Part shown: positions 53,612 through 62,628 of the stretch, piece by piece
Layout: each line of letters begins with the position of its first letter
How positions within the stretch are numbered: the stretch's first letter is position 1
NCBI GenBank assembly: GCA_965656535.1
Contig: CBFHKX010000002.1
Location: 62,001-126,000 of the forward strand
From: Lishizhenia sp965656535
GTDB lineage: Bacteria; Bacteroidota; Bacteroidia; Flavobacteriales_D; Crocinitomicaceae
Direction: 5' to 3'
DNA: 64,000 nt
Program-made: the position numbers and the translations under genes
Notes under the pieces: model-generated
Databases searched by the model: none
What the model was told of the DNA's origin: nothing
The model's input: the letters and a program-made list of their open reading frames with translations, nothing else

Positions 53612-54133
53612 TTATTCTCTGTTCATTATTCGTATTCTTTCTTCAGCTGCATTTTGTATTTCTTTCGCATAAAAGTGGTAATCGGTATGCTTATCTTCTT
53701 TCATTTTTAAAAGCTCTGTTTGCTTCTCGAAAACTTGCTCGTTTCCATTAAAATACATTTGATGTCTGCTTTCCAAGTTTTTAGAAGAGAAGTCAATCGA
53801 ATCTTGTTCCGGAAAAAAATCAAATTTATATCGTGCATGATCCACGTAATTGAGCTGGTTTTTAAAGAAATAGTAAGTTACTTCTCCTACTCCTAAAGAA
53901 AGTTCATAGGTATATATCACTTTCTGAATTGTTTTATTCGTGTAAAACACTTTTATCTCTCCTGGTGCTTCGTTTTCAAAACAGCTTAGTTCAAAAGATT
54001 GCATCGTAAAAGAATCAAATGGAGAAGCGTTTATTCTTTCGGCTATCATTTCTGTTCTTTTGGCAGATGCTTCGTTCTGAGAAAATAAGGCGTGTGATGT
54101 GAAAAATAATACTACTAGAAAACTGAATCGCAT
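53612..54133 (-). CDS. Secreted hypothetical protein
   Basis: A 173-residue exported protein with a signal peptide (MRFSFLVVLFFTSHALFSQ). The mature part has alternating strands in the middle (GEIKVFYTNKTIQKVIYTYELSLGVGEVTYYFF) and a charged helix at the end (QNAAEERIRIMNRE). I do not recognise a family. It stands alone between two terminators. Confidence 0.6.
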   Translation of the reverse strand: MRFSFLVVLFFTSHALFSQNEASAKRTEMIAERINASPFDSFTMQSFELSCFENEAPGEIKVFYTNKTIQKVIYTYELSLGVGEVTYYFFKNQLNYVDHARYKFDFFPEQDSIDFSSKNLESRHQMYFNGNEQVFEKQTELLKMKEDKHTDYHFYAKEIQNAAEERIRIMNRE

Positions 54134-54235
54134 AAAATCTGAATTGGACTTACAAGGTAATCAATTTAACAATAGATTTGGTGTTTTAGCCTTACATTGT
54201 TTTTTCTCAAACGCTGTTTAATAACATTAAATGAC

Positions 54236-54265
54236 GAAAAAAAAGCGCTAGTAAACTAGCGCTTT
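54236..54265 (-). terminator. Intrinsic terminator after PorE-like gene
   Basis: On the minus strand an 11-base perfect stem (AAAGCGCTAGT / ACTAGCGCTTT) with a 2-base central loop is followed by T residues, 9 bases after the PorE-like stop codon. Confidence 0.9.
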
Positions 54266-54274
54266 AGATGTAAA

Positions 54275-56350
54275 TTAATTGCCTTTAATTTCAAATTCGG
54301 TTCTTCGGTTTTGCTGTCTGCCGTCTGCCGTTGCATTACTTTCTATTGGCTTAGAAGATCCATATCCCATGGCTGTCATGCGTTGAGCATTAATGCCGTT
54401 GTTTTTTAAATAACTTACAACTGCTTCTGCTCTTTTTTGAGATAAAGTTTCATTTAACGCTGACGAACCTGTGTTGTCTGTGTGTCCAGATATTTCTATT
54501 TTTAATTGAGGTACGTCCTTTAGCAAATCTACGAGTCGGTCTAACTCTGTATTTGATGCGTTTGTAAGTGTAGATTTACCAATATCAAAAAAGATATTTC
54601 TTAGCGCTATTTTGCTTCCAACTGCAATATTTTTTAGTTCAATTGTTTTATTAATTAAATTGTATTCGGCATCAGATTCTATATTAAAGTTCTCTGAGTG
54701 GAAAAGGTATCCTTCGGCTTTTACGGCTATACCGTAGTTTTTTCCTGCTGGTAAAGAGAGTAAAAACTTACCTGTAGCGCTGTTTGTTGTGAATTTTTCT
54801 ATTTCTTTTCCAGTAGCATTATCCGTAATAACAATTTCGGCTTCTACTGCTTTTCTAGAGAGCGCATCTACTGTTTTACCTTTAAAAACAGTTAAAGAAC
54901 TTTTTTTCACTCTCACGGTTGCTTCTATTTGAGGATCCTTGATAGGCATAGCAACACTGGCCAAAAGATAATCTTCCATGTCTACAACAGGTTCTTTCTC
55001 AGGTCCCCAAAACGTTACTTTATATATATCGAAATCACCTTCTCCACCTTTTCTATTGGAAGAGATATATGCGTATTTTCCGTTTGCTGTAGCTGCAAAG
55101 AAATAATCGTCGTATGGCGTGTTGATCGGATACCCCATGTTTTCAGGCATAGACCACGAGCCTTGTTTCTTATAGGAGACAAAAATGTCGTAACCACCCA
55201 TAGAACCATGACCTTCAGAAGCAATGTACATCGTTTCTCCGTCTATGTGAAGATAAATTGGTCCGTCATTAAATTTTGAATTTACAGCGCTCACCATAGT
55301 TGCAGCACCATATTTTTTTGTCATTCTATTCTCCATCCCAGCAAACATGATTTCTGTTCCATTAGAACGAGATGCATTGTCTCTGGCAAAGTATAACTTA
55401 TAACCGTCAAAATTGTAAGACGCATACTTTTCATTAGCTCTGGGCGAGCTAATTTGCATAGGAAGCACTTTAGGGTCTGACCATTTTAAACCCTTGAGTT
55501 CAGATTCAAATACATCTGTCTGACCTTCTATGTTTCTGTGCAATAATAGTTTGGTTCCGTCATAAAATAAATTATTAACAGTTTCGTCCAGTTCAGTGTT
55601 TACAGCTCCATTAATTTCTTTTGCTTCAGACCATTTTCCATTTTCAAAATTGGTTGTGTAGATATCTAAATCGTATTCTCCAACTTCATTCGGTTGATTG
55701 TTGTTAGGCCTGTTTGAACTAAAAATAATGGTTGATCCATCTGTAGAAATACTCGGGGCAATTTCGTTGTTAGGTGTGTTTATTGCACGCATATTGTCTA
55801 TCCAAACTCTCTCTTGTTTTGCTGTTAATTCTTCTCCTTTTGAGCATTCTCGTTTGCGTTGTGTTACAAACTTGCTAAAATTATCTGCCTTTCTGTAATT
55901 GTCTTCAAAGGTTTTATAAAGCGTTAATGCTTTACTAAAGTCTTCTTCTAAATGATAAGAAAGGGCTAGGTAATAGGGTAGGAACGGGTCACAATTCTCG
56001 TCTAGTTCATTTGCTTTCCTTATATATTCTATCCCTTTATAAGGCGCGGATGAGTAGAAATAGCAAACGGCTATTTTAAAGTTATTTTCTGCATTCTGAT
56101 TGTTTAAACGTTGTGCGCGTTCATAGTGTTTTAATGCTTTTTTGAAGTTGAGCTCTGGATCTTTTACTTCAAAAATGGCATTGAGTCCGAGCTCAAAAGA
56201 TTCTTCTGCAAGTTTTAAACCTTCCAAAACGATTTTAAGTTCTTCTTTATTTTCTTTAAAATTAGCAGCCTTAAAATCAATGTTTTGTCCAAATATGGCA
56301 AAAGAGAAGAGCAGACTTACTGCGTATATCGTGTATATTATAAATTTCAT
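54275..56350 (-). CDS. PorE-like OmpA-family protein (TPR, WD40-like, CRD, OmpA)
   Basis: Envelope protein whose domain order matches T9SS component PorE: signal peptide, TPR helices (about 30-180; LKHYERAQRLNNQNAENNFKIAVC), PD40/WD40-like propeller (about 195-435; IAPSISTDGSTIIFSSNRPN, DGYKLYFARDN, NGKYAYISSNRKGGEGDFDIYKV), carboxypeptidase-regulatory-like domain (about 490-570) and C-terminal OmpA domain (about 580-690; FFDIGKSTLTNAS, IEISGHTDNTGSSALNETLSQKRAEAV, NRRTEFEI). PorE links the T9SS ring to peptidoglycan. The same architecture occurs in SprF-linked OmpA proteins, so orthology is not proven. It follows a TPR gene by 12 bases. Confidence 0.8.
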   Translation of the reverse strand: MKFIIYTIYAVSLLFSFAIFGQNIDFKAANFKENKEELKIVLEGLKLAEESFELGLNAIFEVKDPELNFKKALKHYERAQRLNNQNAENNFKIAVCYFYSSAPYKGIEYIRKANELDENCDPFLPYYLALSYHLEEDFSKALTLYKTFEDNYRKADNFSKFVTQRKRECSKGEELTAKQERVWIDNMRAINTPNNEIAPSISTDGSTIIFSSNRPNNNQPNEVGEYDLDIYTTNFENGKWSEAKEINGAVNTELDETVNNLFYDGTKLLLHRNIEGQTDVFESELKGLKWSDPKVLPMQISSPRANEKYASYNFDGYKLYFARDNASRSNGTEIMFAGMENRMTKKYGAATMVSAVNSKFNDGPIYLHIDGETMYIASEGHGSMGGYDIFVSYKKQGSWSMPENMGYPINTPYDDYFFAATANGKYAYISSNRKGGEGDFDIYKVTFWGPEKEPVVDMEDYLLASVAMPIKDPQIEATVRVKKSSLTVFKGKTVDALSRKAVEAEIVITDNATGKEIEKFTTNSATGKFLLSLPAGKNYGIAVKAEGYLFHSENFNIESDAEYNLINKTIELKNIAVGSKIALRNIFFDIGKSTLTNASNTELDRLVDLLKDVPQLKIEISGHTDNTGSSALNETLSQKRAEAVVSYLKNNGINAQRMTAMGYGSSKPIESNATADGRQQNRRTEFEIKGN

Positions 56351-56362
56351 TTCAGTAAGGTT

Positions 56363-57463
56363 TTACATTCCACAATTTTGGGCATAATAGCTATTGCCTG
56401 TTTCGGAGCCTAGGTCTTTAGCTTTTTCCCAATCTTCACAGGCTCCATTCATATCTCTCAACATTTCTTTAGCAAGTCCTCTGTTCACATAGGCTGAAGC
56501 ATAACTTTTATCTATGTTTATAGCCTTGTTAGCAGCATCTAGTGCTTCTTGGTATTGTTTCTTCTTTAAAAAAGCTGCTGCCAAATTGTTGTATGCTAAT
56601 GCATATTTTGGCTCAATTGTTAAGCATTTTTTGAAATCGTTGATTGCATCGTCTATACGACCTTTAGCCATTTGAGTAGCACCTCTGTTGGCATAAGCAA
56701 GATAAAATTTGCCATCTAAAGAAATAGCCCGATTAAAAGATGCGATAGCTGCATCGTAATTTTTCATTTTCTTTTTTGTTGTTCCTATGTTGTTTAAGAC
56801 AAACGCTAGATTTGGATTTCGTTTAACTGCTTCTTCGTAATCTGCTAGTGCTTTAGCATAGTTTCCTTGCATTCTGTATGAAGACCCTCTGTCGTTGTAA
56901 GCAAAGGCCATATTGTTGTCCAATTCAATAGTTTTGGTAAATGAAATAATGGCTTCTTCATAATTTTGTTGTAAAAACTGTAGCGTACCAAAATTGTAGT
57001 AACTTTTTGGGTTTGTTGCATCTAATTCTATGGCTGTTTTATAATCTCTTTCAGCAGCTAAATAGTTATTCATTCCTTGAAAAGCTCTACCTCTTTGAAA
57101 ATATGCTTTAGTATAGTTTTGCTTCTTTGCAATCAAAGAGCTTAGTGTTTTTACTGCTTCATTGAATTGGTCGTCCTCATTCTCTACAACCCCTTTGTTA
57201 TAAAATGCAGCCGTAAAGTTAGGGTCAGCCTCAATGGATTTTTTAAACTGTTGTATTGCTGCTTTGTAATTTTTTTCTTGAAAGAATGTTATTCCTTTGT
57301 TGTAGGCTTCTTGACTTCTAGCTACTGCAGCATTTGTCTCGTTAAGCGCAGCAATAGAATCTCTGTATTGAATTTCGGCTGGCGTTAAGTCGTCTTCCTG
57401 ACAAAATACAGGAGAAGCACCTAGAATCACACATCCTAGAATTAGTAGTTTTAATTTTTTCAC
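56363..57463 (-). CDS. Exported tetratricopeptide repeat protein
   Basis: A 366-residue protein with a signal peptide (MKKLKLLILGCVILGASPVFCQ) and eight or more classical 34-residue TPR units (AYNKGITFFQEKNYKAAIQQ, AFYNKGVVENEDDQFNEAV, AYNDRGSSYRMQGNYAKALADY and so on). The terminal segment GACEDWEKAKDLGSETGNSYYAQNCG, with two cysteines, recurs in Bacteroidota TPR proteins. It forms a two-gene operon with the PorE-like gene, so a role as a scaffold for that protein is plausible but unproven. Confidence 0.85.
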   Translation of the reverse strand: MKKLKLLILGCVILGASPVFCQEDDLTPAEIQYRDSIAALNETNAAVARSQEAYNKGITFFQEKNYKAAIQQFKKSIEADPNFTAAFYNKGVVENEDDQFNEAVKTLSSLIAKKQNYTKAYFQRGRAFQGMNNYLAAERDYKTAIELDATNPKSYYNFGTLQFLQQNYEEAIISFTKTIELDNNMAFAYNDRGSSYRMQGNYAKALADYEEAVKRNPNLAFVLNNIGTTKKKMKNYDAAIASFNRAISLDGKFYLAYANRGATQMAKGRIDDAINDFKKCLTIEPKYALAYNNLAAAFLKKKQYQEALDAANKAINIDKSYASAYVNRGLAKEMLRDMNGACEDWEKAKDLGSETGNSYYAQNCGM

Positions 57464-57599
57464 ACGTTAAAATTTAATTTTATTCAAACTTCTTTAAAAA
57501 TAGGTCAAAAAATAAAGAATCAAAGAAATACTTTTCAACACCTTAGAGTAAGCGCACTTAAAAATGTATTATTAATTTAGCCTTTTTAAAATAAGGAAT

Positions 57600-58811
57600 A
57601 TGAGCAAAGACGTATTTATCATTGATGGAATTCGAACACCAATAGGAAGTTTTGGAGGAACGCTATCACCTGTTCGTCCGGATGACATGGCAGCCCATGT
57701 GATTAAAACACTTATGGAAAGAAATCCTAGTGTTAAGGGAGAAGAAGTAGAAGATGTTCTTTTTGGATGTGCAAATCAAGCCGGAGAAGACAACAGAAAT
57801 GTTGCGCGTATGGCCGGACTTCTAGCCGGTTTACCTTGGCAATCTGGTGGAGAAACTGTGAATAGATTATGTGCTTCTGGTATGGCATCAACCATAAATG
57901 CTGCTCGTGCAATTAAAGATGGAGCAGGTGATGTGTATATTTCTGGAGGAGTAGAAAATATGACGAGAGGACCGTGGGTAATTTCTAAAGTTTCAAAACC
58001 CTTTGGTAGAGATGCTCAAATGCACGATTCTTCTTTTGGTTGGAGGTTTATTAATCCTAAAATGCAAGAGATGTATGGCACGGATGGAATGGGAAATACA
58101 GCTGAGAACTTAGTAGAAATGTATGGTATTTCTCGCGAAGATCAAGACAAGTTTTCGGCTTGGTCGCAACAAAAAGCAGCACAAGCTTGGGAGAATGGAA
58201 AATTAGCAGAAGAAGTAGTTGCTGTAGTTATCCCACAACGTAAAAAAGAAGCCATTGTATTTGATAAGGATGAGTTTATGCGTCCTACAACAACCACAGA
58301 AACGTTGTCTAAGTTAAGACCTGCTTTTAAAAAAGAAGGCGGTTCTGTAACAGCAGGAAATTCTTCTGGTTTGAATGACGGAGCCTGCGCTTTATTAATT
58401 GCTGGAGAAGATGCCGTTAAACGAAATAACTTAAAGCCGTTAGCAAGAATTGTTAGCTCTTCCGTTGCAGGAGTTGAACCGAGAATAATGGGGATTGGAC
58501 CCGTTTATGCATCAGAAAAAGCATTAAAGCGAGCGGGTTTATCTTTAGATGATATGGATATTTTAGAGTTAAACGAAGCATTCGCAGCACAAGCTTTAGC
58601 GTGTACACGAAAAATGGGATTAGCAGATGATGATGCTAGAATTAATCCAAATGGAGGTGCCATTGCTTTAGGTCATCCTTTAGGTATGACCGGAGCACGT
58701 ATTCTATTATCTGCAGCGCTTGAGTTGCAAAGAACCAACAAAAAGTACGCGCTTGTTACCATGTGTATTGGAGTGGGCCAAGGATATGCTACAATTATAG
58801 AACGAGTATAA
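57600..58811 (+). CDS. Acetyl-CoA acyltransferase / thiolase (PcaF-like)
   Basis: Thiolase of 403 residues that cleaves beta-ketoacyl-CoA. The nucleophilic cysteine is in VNRLCASGMAST near residue 92, NEAFAAQ contains the active-site asparagine segment, GGAIALGHPLGMTGARI the catalytic histidine and MCIGVGQG the second cysteine. The N-terminus and the GGVENMTRGPWVISK segment resemble 3-oxoadipyl-CoA thiolases, but no other aromatic-degradation gene is present, so fatty acid or amino acid use is as likely. It is 4 bases from the rhomboid gene. Confidence 0.9.
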   Translation: MSKDVFIIDGIRTPIGSFGGTLSPVRPDDMAAHVIKTLMERNPSVKGEEVEDVLFGCANQAGEDNRNVARMAGLLAGLPWQSGGETVNRLCASGMASTINAARAIKDGAGDVYISGGVENMTRGPWVISKVSKPFGRDAQMHDSSFGWRFINPKMQEMYGTDGMGNTAENLVEMYGISREDQDKFSAWSQQKAAQAWENGKLAEEVVAVVIPQRKKEAIVFDKDEFMRPTTTTETLSKLRPAFKKEGGSVTAGNSSGLNDGACALLIAGEDAVKRNNLKPLARIVSSSVAGVEPRIMGIGPVYASEKALKRAGLSLDDMDILELNEAFAAQALACTRKMGLADDDARINPNGGAIALGHPLGMTGARILLSAALELQRTNKKYALVTMCIGVGQGYATIIERV

Positions 58812-58815
58812 AAAC

Positions 58816-59391
58816 ATGAGATTAACGTTTAACGCGCCCATTACACTTACGTTTGCACTTTTGGCAACGCTGGTTTATTTCTTCTTTACGCACAATTCTC
58901 CGCCAGAAATTTGTGTGCTTAGAGGTCAAATTGATACGTCAAATTGGAAATGGTACCTTAGTTTATTTGGATATACGCTAGGTCATGGAAGTACGGAGCA
59001 TTTAATTGGTAACTTGAGTTTAATCTTATTGTTAGGTCCAATTCTAGAAGAAAAGTATGGTTCTAAAAAGCTATTAATTATGCTGCTTTTAACAGCATTT
59101 TTAACAGCAGTTGTACATATCCTGTTCTTTTCACACAGTTTAATTGGAGCTAGTGGAATTGTATTTATGATGATTGTATTGGTTTCCTTAACCAATGTGA
59201 AAGCAGGAGAGATTCCGATTACCTTCGTTTTAATTATGATTTTGTACGTAGGTCAAGAAGTATACAAGTCATTTGACGCAGACCAAATATCTCAGTTTGC
59301 ACATATTCTAGGTGGAATTTTGGGTGCTATTTTTGGGTATACTTTTAGGCCTGGAGGGAAAACTGGAAAACCGGTGTTAAGTGTGAAGTAG
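58816..59391 (+). CDS. Rhomboid-family intramembrane serine protease
   Basis: A 191-residue membrane protein with about six helices. The catalytic serine is in IGASGIVFMM (GxSG) near residue 116 and the histidine in FAHILGGILGAIFGY near residue 161; the HLIGNLSLILLLG segment near 59 matches the conserved HxxxN oxyanion region. It should cut membrane-spanning substrates, which are unknown. Coupled to the thiolase gene. Confidence 0.9.
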   Translation: MRLTFNAPITLTFALLATLVYFFFTHNSPPEICVLRGQIDTSNWKWYLSLFGYTLGHGSTEHLIGNLSLILLLGPILEEKYGSKKLLIMLLLTAFLTAVVHILFFSHSLIGASGIVFMMIVLVSLTNVKAGEIPITFVLIMILYVGQEVYKSFDADQISQFAHILGGILGAIFGYTFRPGGKTGKPVLSVK

Positions 59392-59440
59392 GATTTTTAA
59401 AACCCGAATTCTATGTCACAAAAGCAAGGTTTTTACAAGT

Positions 59441-59448
59441 TATATTTG
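59441..59448 (+). promoter_or_regulatory. Candidate -7 box for small lysine-tailed protein
   Basis: TATATTTG matches TAnnTTTG and lies 59 bases before the ATG. No TTG box is seen at the usual distance. Confidence 0.4.
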
Positions 59449-59506
59449 TATCTTGCGAACATTCAGCAAAAATTGTTGAAAAAACAGAATTAAATTATAG
59501 GTAGAT

Positions 59507-59728
59507 ATGGGTAGACCACCAACAAAACCAGCGCGTTTAAAAGATGGATTTTACATAGAAGTGAGAAACGAAGGTTCTAAGGCAAATGGAATTAAAATTC
59601 GTAGAGACACGAAGGAAGAAATGATGATGGCTATTGAGGATTACAGCAGAATTAAAGATGTTACTGTACTTGGAGAGCTAAAGAACGACAAATGGGTCGA
59701 CGATAAAAAGAAGAAAAAGAAAAAATAA
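59507..59728 (+). CDS. Small basic protein with lysine tail
   Basis: A 73-residue cytoplasmic protein that starts MGRPPTKPARLKDGFYIEV and ends in seven lysines. The centre (NGIKIRRDTKEEMMMAIEDY) suggests a strand-strand-helix fold. I recall similar short proteins in Flavobacteriia but no function; the basic tail suggests nucleic acid or ribosome contact. It has its own candidate promoter and a terminator, so it is a single-gene unit and looks real. Confidence 0.75.
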   Translation: MGRPPTKPARLKDGFYIEVRNEGSKANGIKIRRDTKEEMMMAIEDYSRIKDVTVLGELKNDKWVDDKKKKKKK

Positions 59729-59738
59729 TATTGATTTT

Positions 59739-59768
59739 AAGACTTGGTTTTAACCAAGTCTTTTTTTT
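59739..59768 (+). terminator. Intrinsic terminator after small protein gene
   Basis: A perfect 11-base stem (AAGACTTGGTT / AACCAAGTCTT) with a 2-base central loop is followed by T residues, 10 bases after the stop codon. Confidence 0.9.
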
Positions 59769-59816
59769 GTTAGAACTTTTCTACTTTTCGGCTGTTTCTA
59801 ATTTAAATATATTCCA

Positions 59817-60716
59817 ATGCATATTCCTTATATCAATTATCTGAAAAACAAAGGTAGGTTTGCCGTATGGATTTTCACCTTCTTGTTTCTTCTTGCAACA
59901 ATTCCTATACTGCTCAATGCTAATAATACAACTACGGCAAAGTTTTTCGGAGTTTTTGTGCTTGTCTTAATCGTTTTTGCACTTTGGGTATGGAGAATTC
60001 AAACAAGAAAGAAAGCAGATAGACTCGCGCGTATTCGTTTAACCACGAATGAGGTACATTGGTTAAACAAACACATTCCGTTCTATTCAAACTTGAATAA
60101 AGAACAGAAGCGAATTTTTGAAGATAGAGTGGGTATATTTTTAGCAGAAATTATTGTGACAGAAATCGATAATGCGGTGCCAGAAAAATCAACTTGTCTG
60201 TATGTAGCAAGTAGCGCAATTATTACCTATTGGGGATTACCGTATTGGAATTATGGAGAATTATCAGAAGTTTTAGTGTATCCGTCAAACTTTGATATGA
60301 ATAACGAGTTAAACAAGCGAGGTTTAGTTTCAGGAAAAGTACACCACGGAGGTTTGATGGATAGCACGATGATCTTATCGCTTCCTGCTTTAATTCACGG
60401 TTTCGATAATCAAACGGATAAAAATAACGTAGGAGTTCATGAGTTTGCACATCTTTTGGATAAAGCCGACGGTTCAATTGACGGTTTACCGTTTATGCTT
60501 AAAGCAGAGGATAAGCAATATTGGATAGACTTAGTTGAGCGTGAGATGACTAAAATTAAAGAAAAAGATTCTACGATAAACGCATATGGAGCAACCAGTA
60601 AAGAAGAATTTTTTGCTGTGCTAACAGAATATTATAAAGAAAGGCCTCAGCTGCTGAAGAATAAACATCCAGAAATCTTTCTAATGATGAATCGTTTTTT
60701 TAACGAAATTGACTAA
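59817..60716 (+). CDS. Zinc-dependent peptidase, MtfA-like
   Basis: A 299-residue protein of the MtfA/gluzincin type. Two N-terminal hydrophobic helices (IFTFLFLLATIPILLNA and FFGVFVLVLIVFALWVW) anchor it, unlike soluble E. coli MtfA. The catalytic domain has the zinc motif HEFAHLLDKADG near residue 210, YPSNFDMN and TSKEEFFAVLTEYYKERP, where a glutamate likely completes the zinc site. In enterobacteria MtfA acts on Mlc; no such target is seen here. Its stop codon is next to that of the convergent MFS gene. Confidence 0.85.
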   Translation: MHIPYINYLKNKGRFAVWIFTFLFLLATIPILLNANNTTTAKFFGVFVLVLIVFALWVWRIQTRKKADRLARIRLTTNEVHWLNKHIPFYSNLNKEQKRIFEDRVGIFLAEIIVTEIDNAVPEKSTCLYVASSAIITYWGLPYWNYGELSEVLVYPSNFDMNNELNKRGLVSGKVHHGGLMDSTMILSLPALIHGFDNQTDKNNVGVHEFAHLLDKADGSIDGLPFMLKAEDKQYWIDLVEREMTKIKEKDSTINAYGATSKEEFFAVLTEYYKERPQLLKNKHPEIFLMMNRFFNEID

Positions 60717-60717
60717 T

Positions 60718-61884
60718 CTATTTTTCTGTTTTATATGTAACCACAAGAAGGTGTAACACTACAAAAATTAAGGCCATGCTATTTAATAGAACAGCAATGT
60801 TAAAGGTTAGTGCTACACTTTCAAACGTACTGTTGTAGAAAACAAGAGTTAACCCAGCTCCTAGCATAATACCTAATTCTAATGCTATAAAAAGTGTTCC
60901 AGAACCAATTCCTCTTCTATTTGAAGGAGCTAAGTCGGCCATCCAAGCAAATAAGGTTGGACTATTTAATCCGGTTGCCATTCCAAAAATTATGGAAGCA
61001 AAGGAATACATAAAAACAGTTTGCGCATGAGCAACTAATAGCATACTGATGATTAAGATTATCAATCCAATTACTAATGTTTGTCGTCGTCCAATTTTAT
61101 CAGAAAGTTTGCCTGTGAATAAGCGCACGAGTATGGTAGAAATTACATAAAGAGCAAAAAACCATCCTTTGTTTTCAATTCCTAAATAGCCTGATAAATC
61201 TGGCGTAATTACAAATAACATTCCTGAACTCGCAGCACTTAAGAGCATCACAATCCCTACAGGAAGTACATTTTTTTCTATCCATTCATTTTTTCTGATA
61301 GATAAATGAGACAAATGAAACGGTTTGGGTGTTTCGAGTGTTTCTTTCACAGTTGTAATCATTAAACCAGCTGCAATAGCTAAAATACCGGCTACAATAA
61401 ATAAACCGGTAACACCAAAAGTAGATGCAACGGGCGTTCCTAAAAACTGACCAACACCAATACCTAAAGAAATAGCAGTACCAAAAACACCCATTCCTTG
61501 TCCGCGTTTATCTGCTGGTAATAAGTCTGTTATGGTAGCTGTTGCGCCAGTAGGCAAAAATCCGGTAGAGAAACCGTGAAAAAAACGTAACAACAAGAAG
61601 AAAAGTACAGTACTGCTAAAGGGATAAAGAAAAGTTGCAGTGGTCATCACAATTATCCCAACATACATAGTAGATTTTCTCCCCATGTTATCTGCAAGTT
61701 TCCCAGAAAAAGGTCTTGAAATTGCTGCTGAGAGTGTAAACAAAACCATAATTAATCCTTTATATTCCTCTCCACGTAGGTCGGTAATAAAAGCATTTAA
61801 TTCAGGAACAATTAGATTGAAACTTGTCATGAAAAGTAAGATAGACACGCACAATGCCCAGAAATTTTTACTGTAACTTTTCAT
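60718..61884 (-). CDS. MFS transporter
   Basis: Major facilitator superfamily protein of 388 residues with twelve predicted helices. Motif A appears in both halves: GKLADNMGRKS after helix 2 and GKLSDKIGRRQ after helix 8. FLPTGATATITDLLPADKRGQGMGVFGTA matches the DHA1 drug-efflux subgroup pattern. Substrate cannot be inferred. Single-gene unit. Confidence 0.88.
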   Translation of the reverse strand: MKSYSKNFWALCVSILLFMTSFNLIVPELNAFITDLRGEEYKGLIMVLFTLSAAISRPFSGKLADNMGRKSTMYVGIIVMTTATFLYPFSSTVLFFLLLRFFHGFSTGFLPTGATATITDLLPADKRGQGMGVFGTAISLGIGVGQFLGTPVASTFGVTGLFIVAGILAIAAGLMITTVKETLETPKPFHLSHLSIRKNEWIEKNVLPVGIVMLLSAASSGMLFVITPDLSGYLGIENKGWFFALYVISTILVRLFTGKLSDKIGRRQTLVIGLIILIISMLLVAHAQTVFMYSFASIIFGMATGLNSPTLFAWMADLAPSNRRGIGSGTLFIALELGIMLGAGLTLVFYNSTFESVALTFNIAVLLNSMALIFVVLHLLVVTYKTEK

Positions 61885-61892
61885 TTTTTCTG

Positions 61893-61900
61893 CAAAATTA
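61893..61900 (-). promoter_or_regulatory. Candidate -7 box for MFS gene
   Basis: TAATTTTG on the minus strand matches TAnnTTTG and lies 8 bases before the ATG, implying a very short leader. No TTG box is seen. Confidence 0.3.
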
Positions 61901-62014
61901 GCTTTTTAACCGACTTATTACTGTTTATCTTTAAAATATCGCCTATCACTTTCTTGAACATCCAAAGGCGTAAGTTGTTTCGTAAGTAGAGAAAACATAA
62001 AACGTCTATTAGTT

Positions 62015-62524
62015 ATGAATAAATTAATTTTACTAGCAGCATCAATTATCTTTTTGATAGCTTGCTCAAACACGGTAGAGTCTAACAACACCCAATTACC
62101 TTTCGCTACTAATAATGTAGACGACACGCTTAAAAAAGTAGTAAAAACAGAAGCAGAGTGGAGAACTCTATTAACTACAGCAGAATACAATATTCTTAGA
62201 GAAAAGGGCACAGAAAGGGCTTTTACTGGAGATTTACTAAAGATAAAAACGAAAGGTGTTTACACGTGTGCCGGATGTAGTTTGCCTTTGTTTTCTAGCG
62301 ATACTAAGTTCGATTCTGGAACGGGTTGGCCAAGTTACTACGCGCCAATACATTCAGCTAACGTTGGCGAGAAGATAGATAATAAATATGGATGGAACCG
62401 AACAGAGGTTGTTTGCAATCGATGTGACGGACATTTAGGACACGTTTTTGACGACGGTCCGGCTCCAACAGGTTCACGATATTGCATCAATTCGGCAGCT
62501 TTAAATTTTGAAGAATCAAAATAA
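62015..62524 (+). CDS. msrB: Peptide-methionine (R)-S-oxide reductase, lipoprotein (MsrB)
   Basis: Repairs oxidised methionine in envelope proteins. A lipoprotein signal peptide ends at the cysteine of FLIACSNT. The MsrB domain has FTGDLLKIKTKGVYTCAGC, FDSGTGWPSYYAPI, VVCNRCDGHLGHVFDDGP and the catalytic cysteine in RYCINSAAL. The zinc-binding CAGC and CNRC pairs are complete. Length 169. The lipid anchor places it in the periplasm, unlike the usual cytoplasmic MsrB. Confidence 0.94.
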   Translation: MNKLILLAASIIFLIACSNTVESNNTQLPFATNNVDDTLKKVVKTEAEWRTLLTTAEYNILREKGTERAFTGDLLKIKTKGVYTCAGCSLPLFSSDTKFDSGTGWPSYYAPIHSANVGEKIDNKYGWNRTEVVCNRCDGHLGHVFDDGPAPTGSRYCINSAALNFEESK

Positions 62525-62570
62525 GCATCCAACGCTTTTAGCCTGTTTGCATAATTTATTTTTGGGTGCA

Positions 62571-62610
62571 TAAAAAACGCTCTTATCTTGCATAAAGAGA
62601 TAAGAGCGTT
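62571..62610 (-). terminator. Intrinsic terminator after acyl-CoA synthetase gene
   Basis: On the minus strand a perfect 13-base stem (AACGCTCTTATCT / AGATAAGAGCGTT) with a 9-base loop is followed by a T-run. It begins 18 bases after the synthetase stop codon. Confidence 0.9.
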
Positions 62611-62628
62611 AAACTAGGCTTAAAGCGG

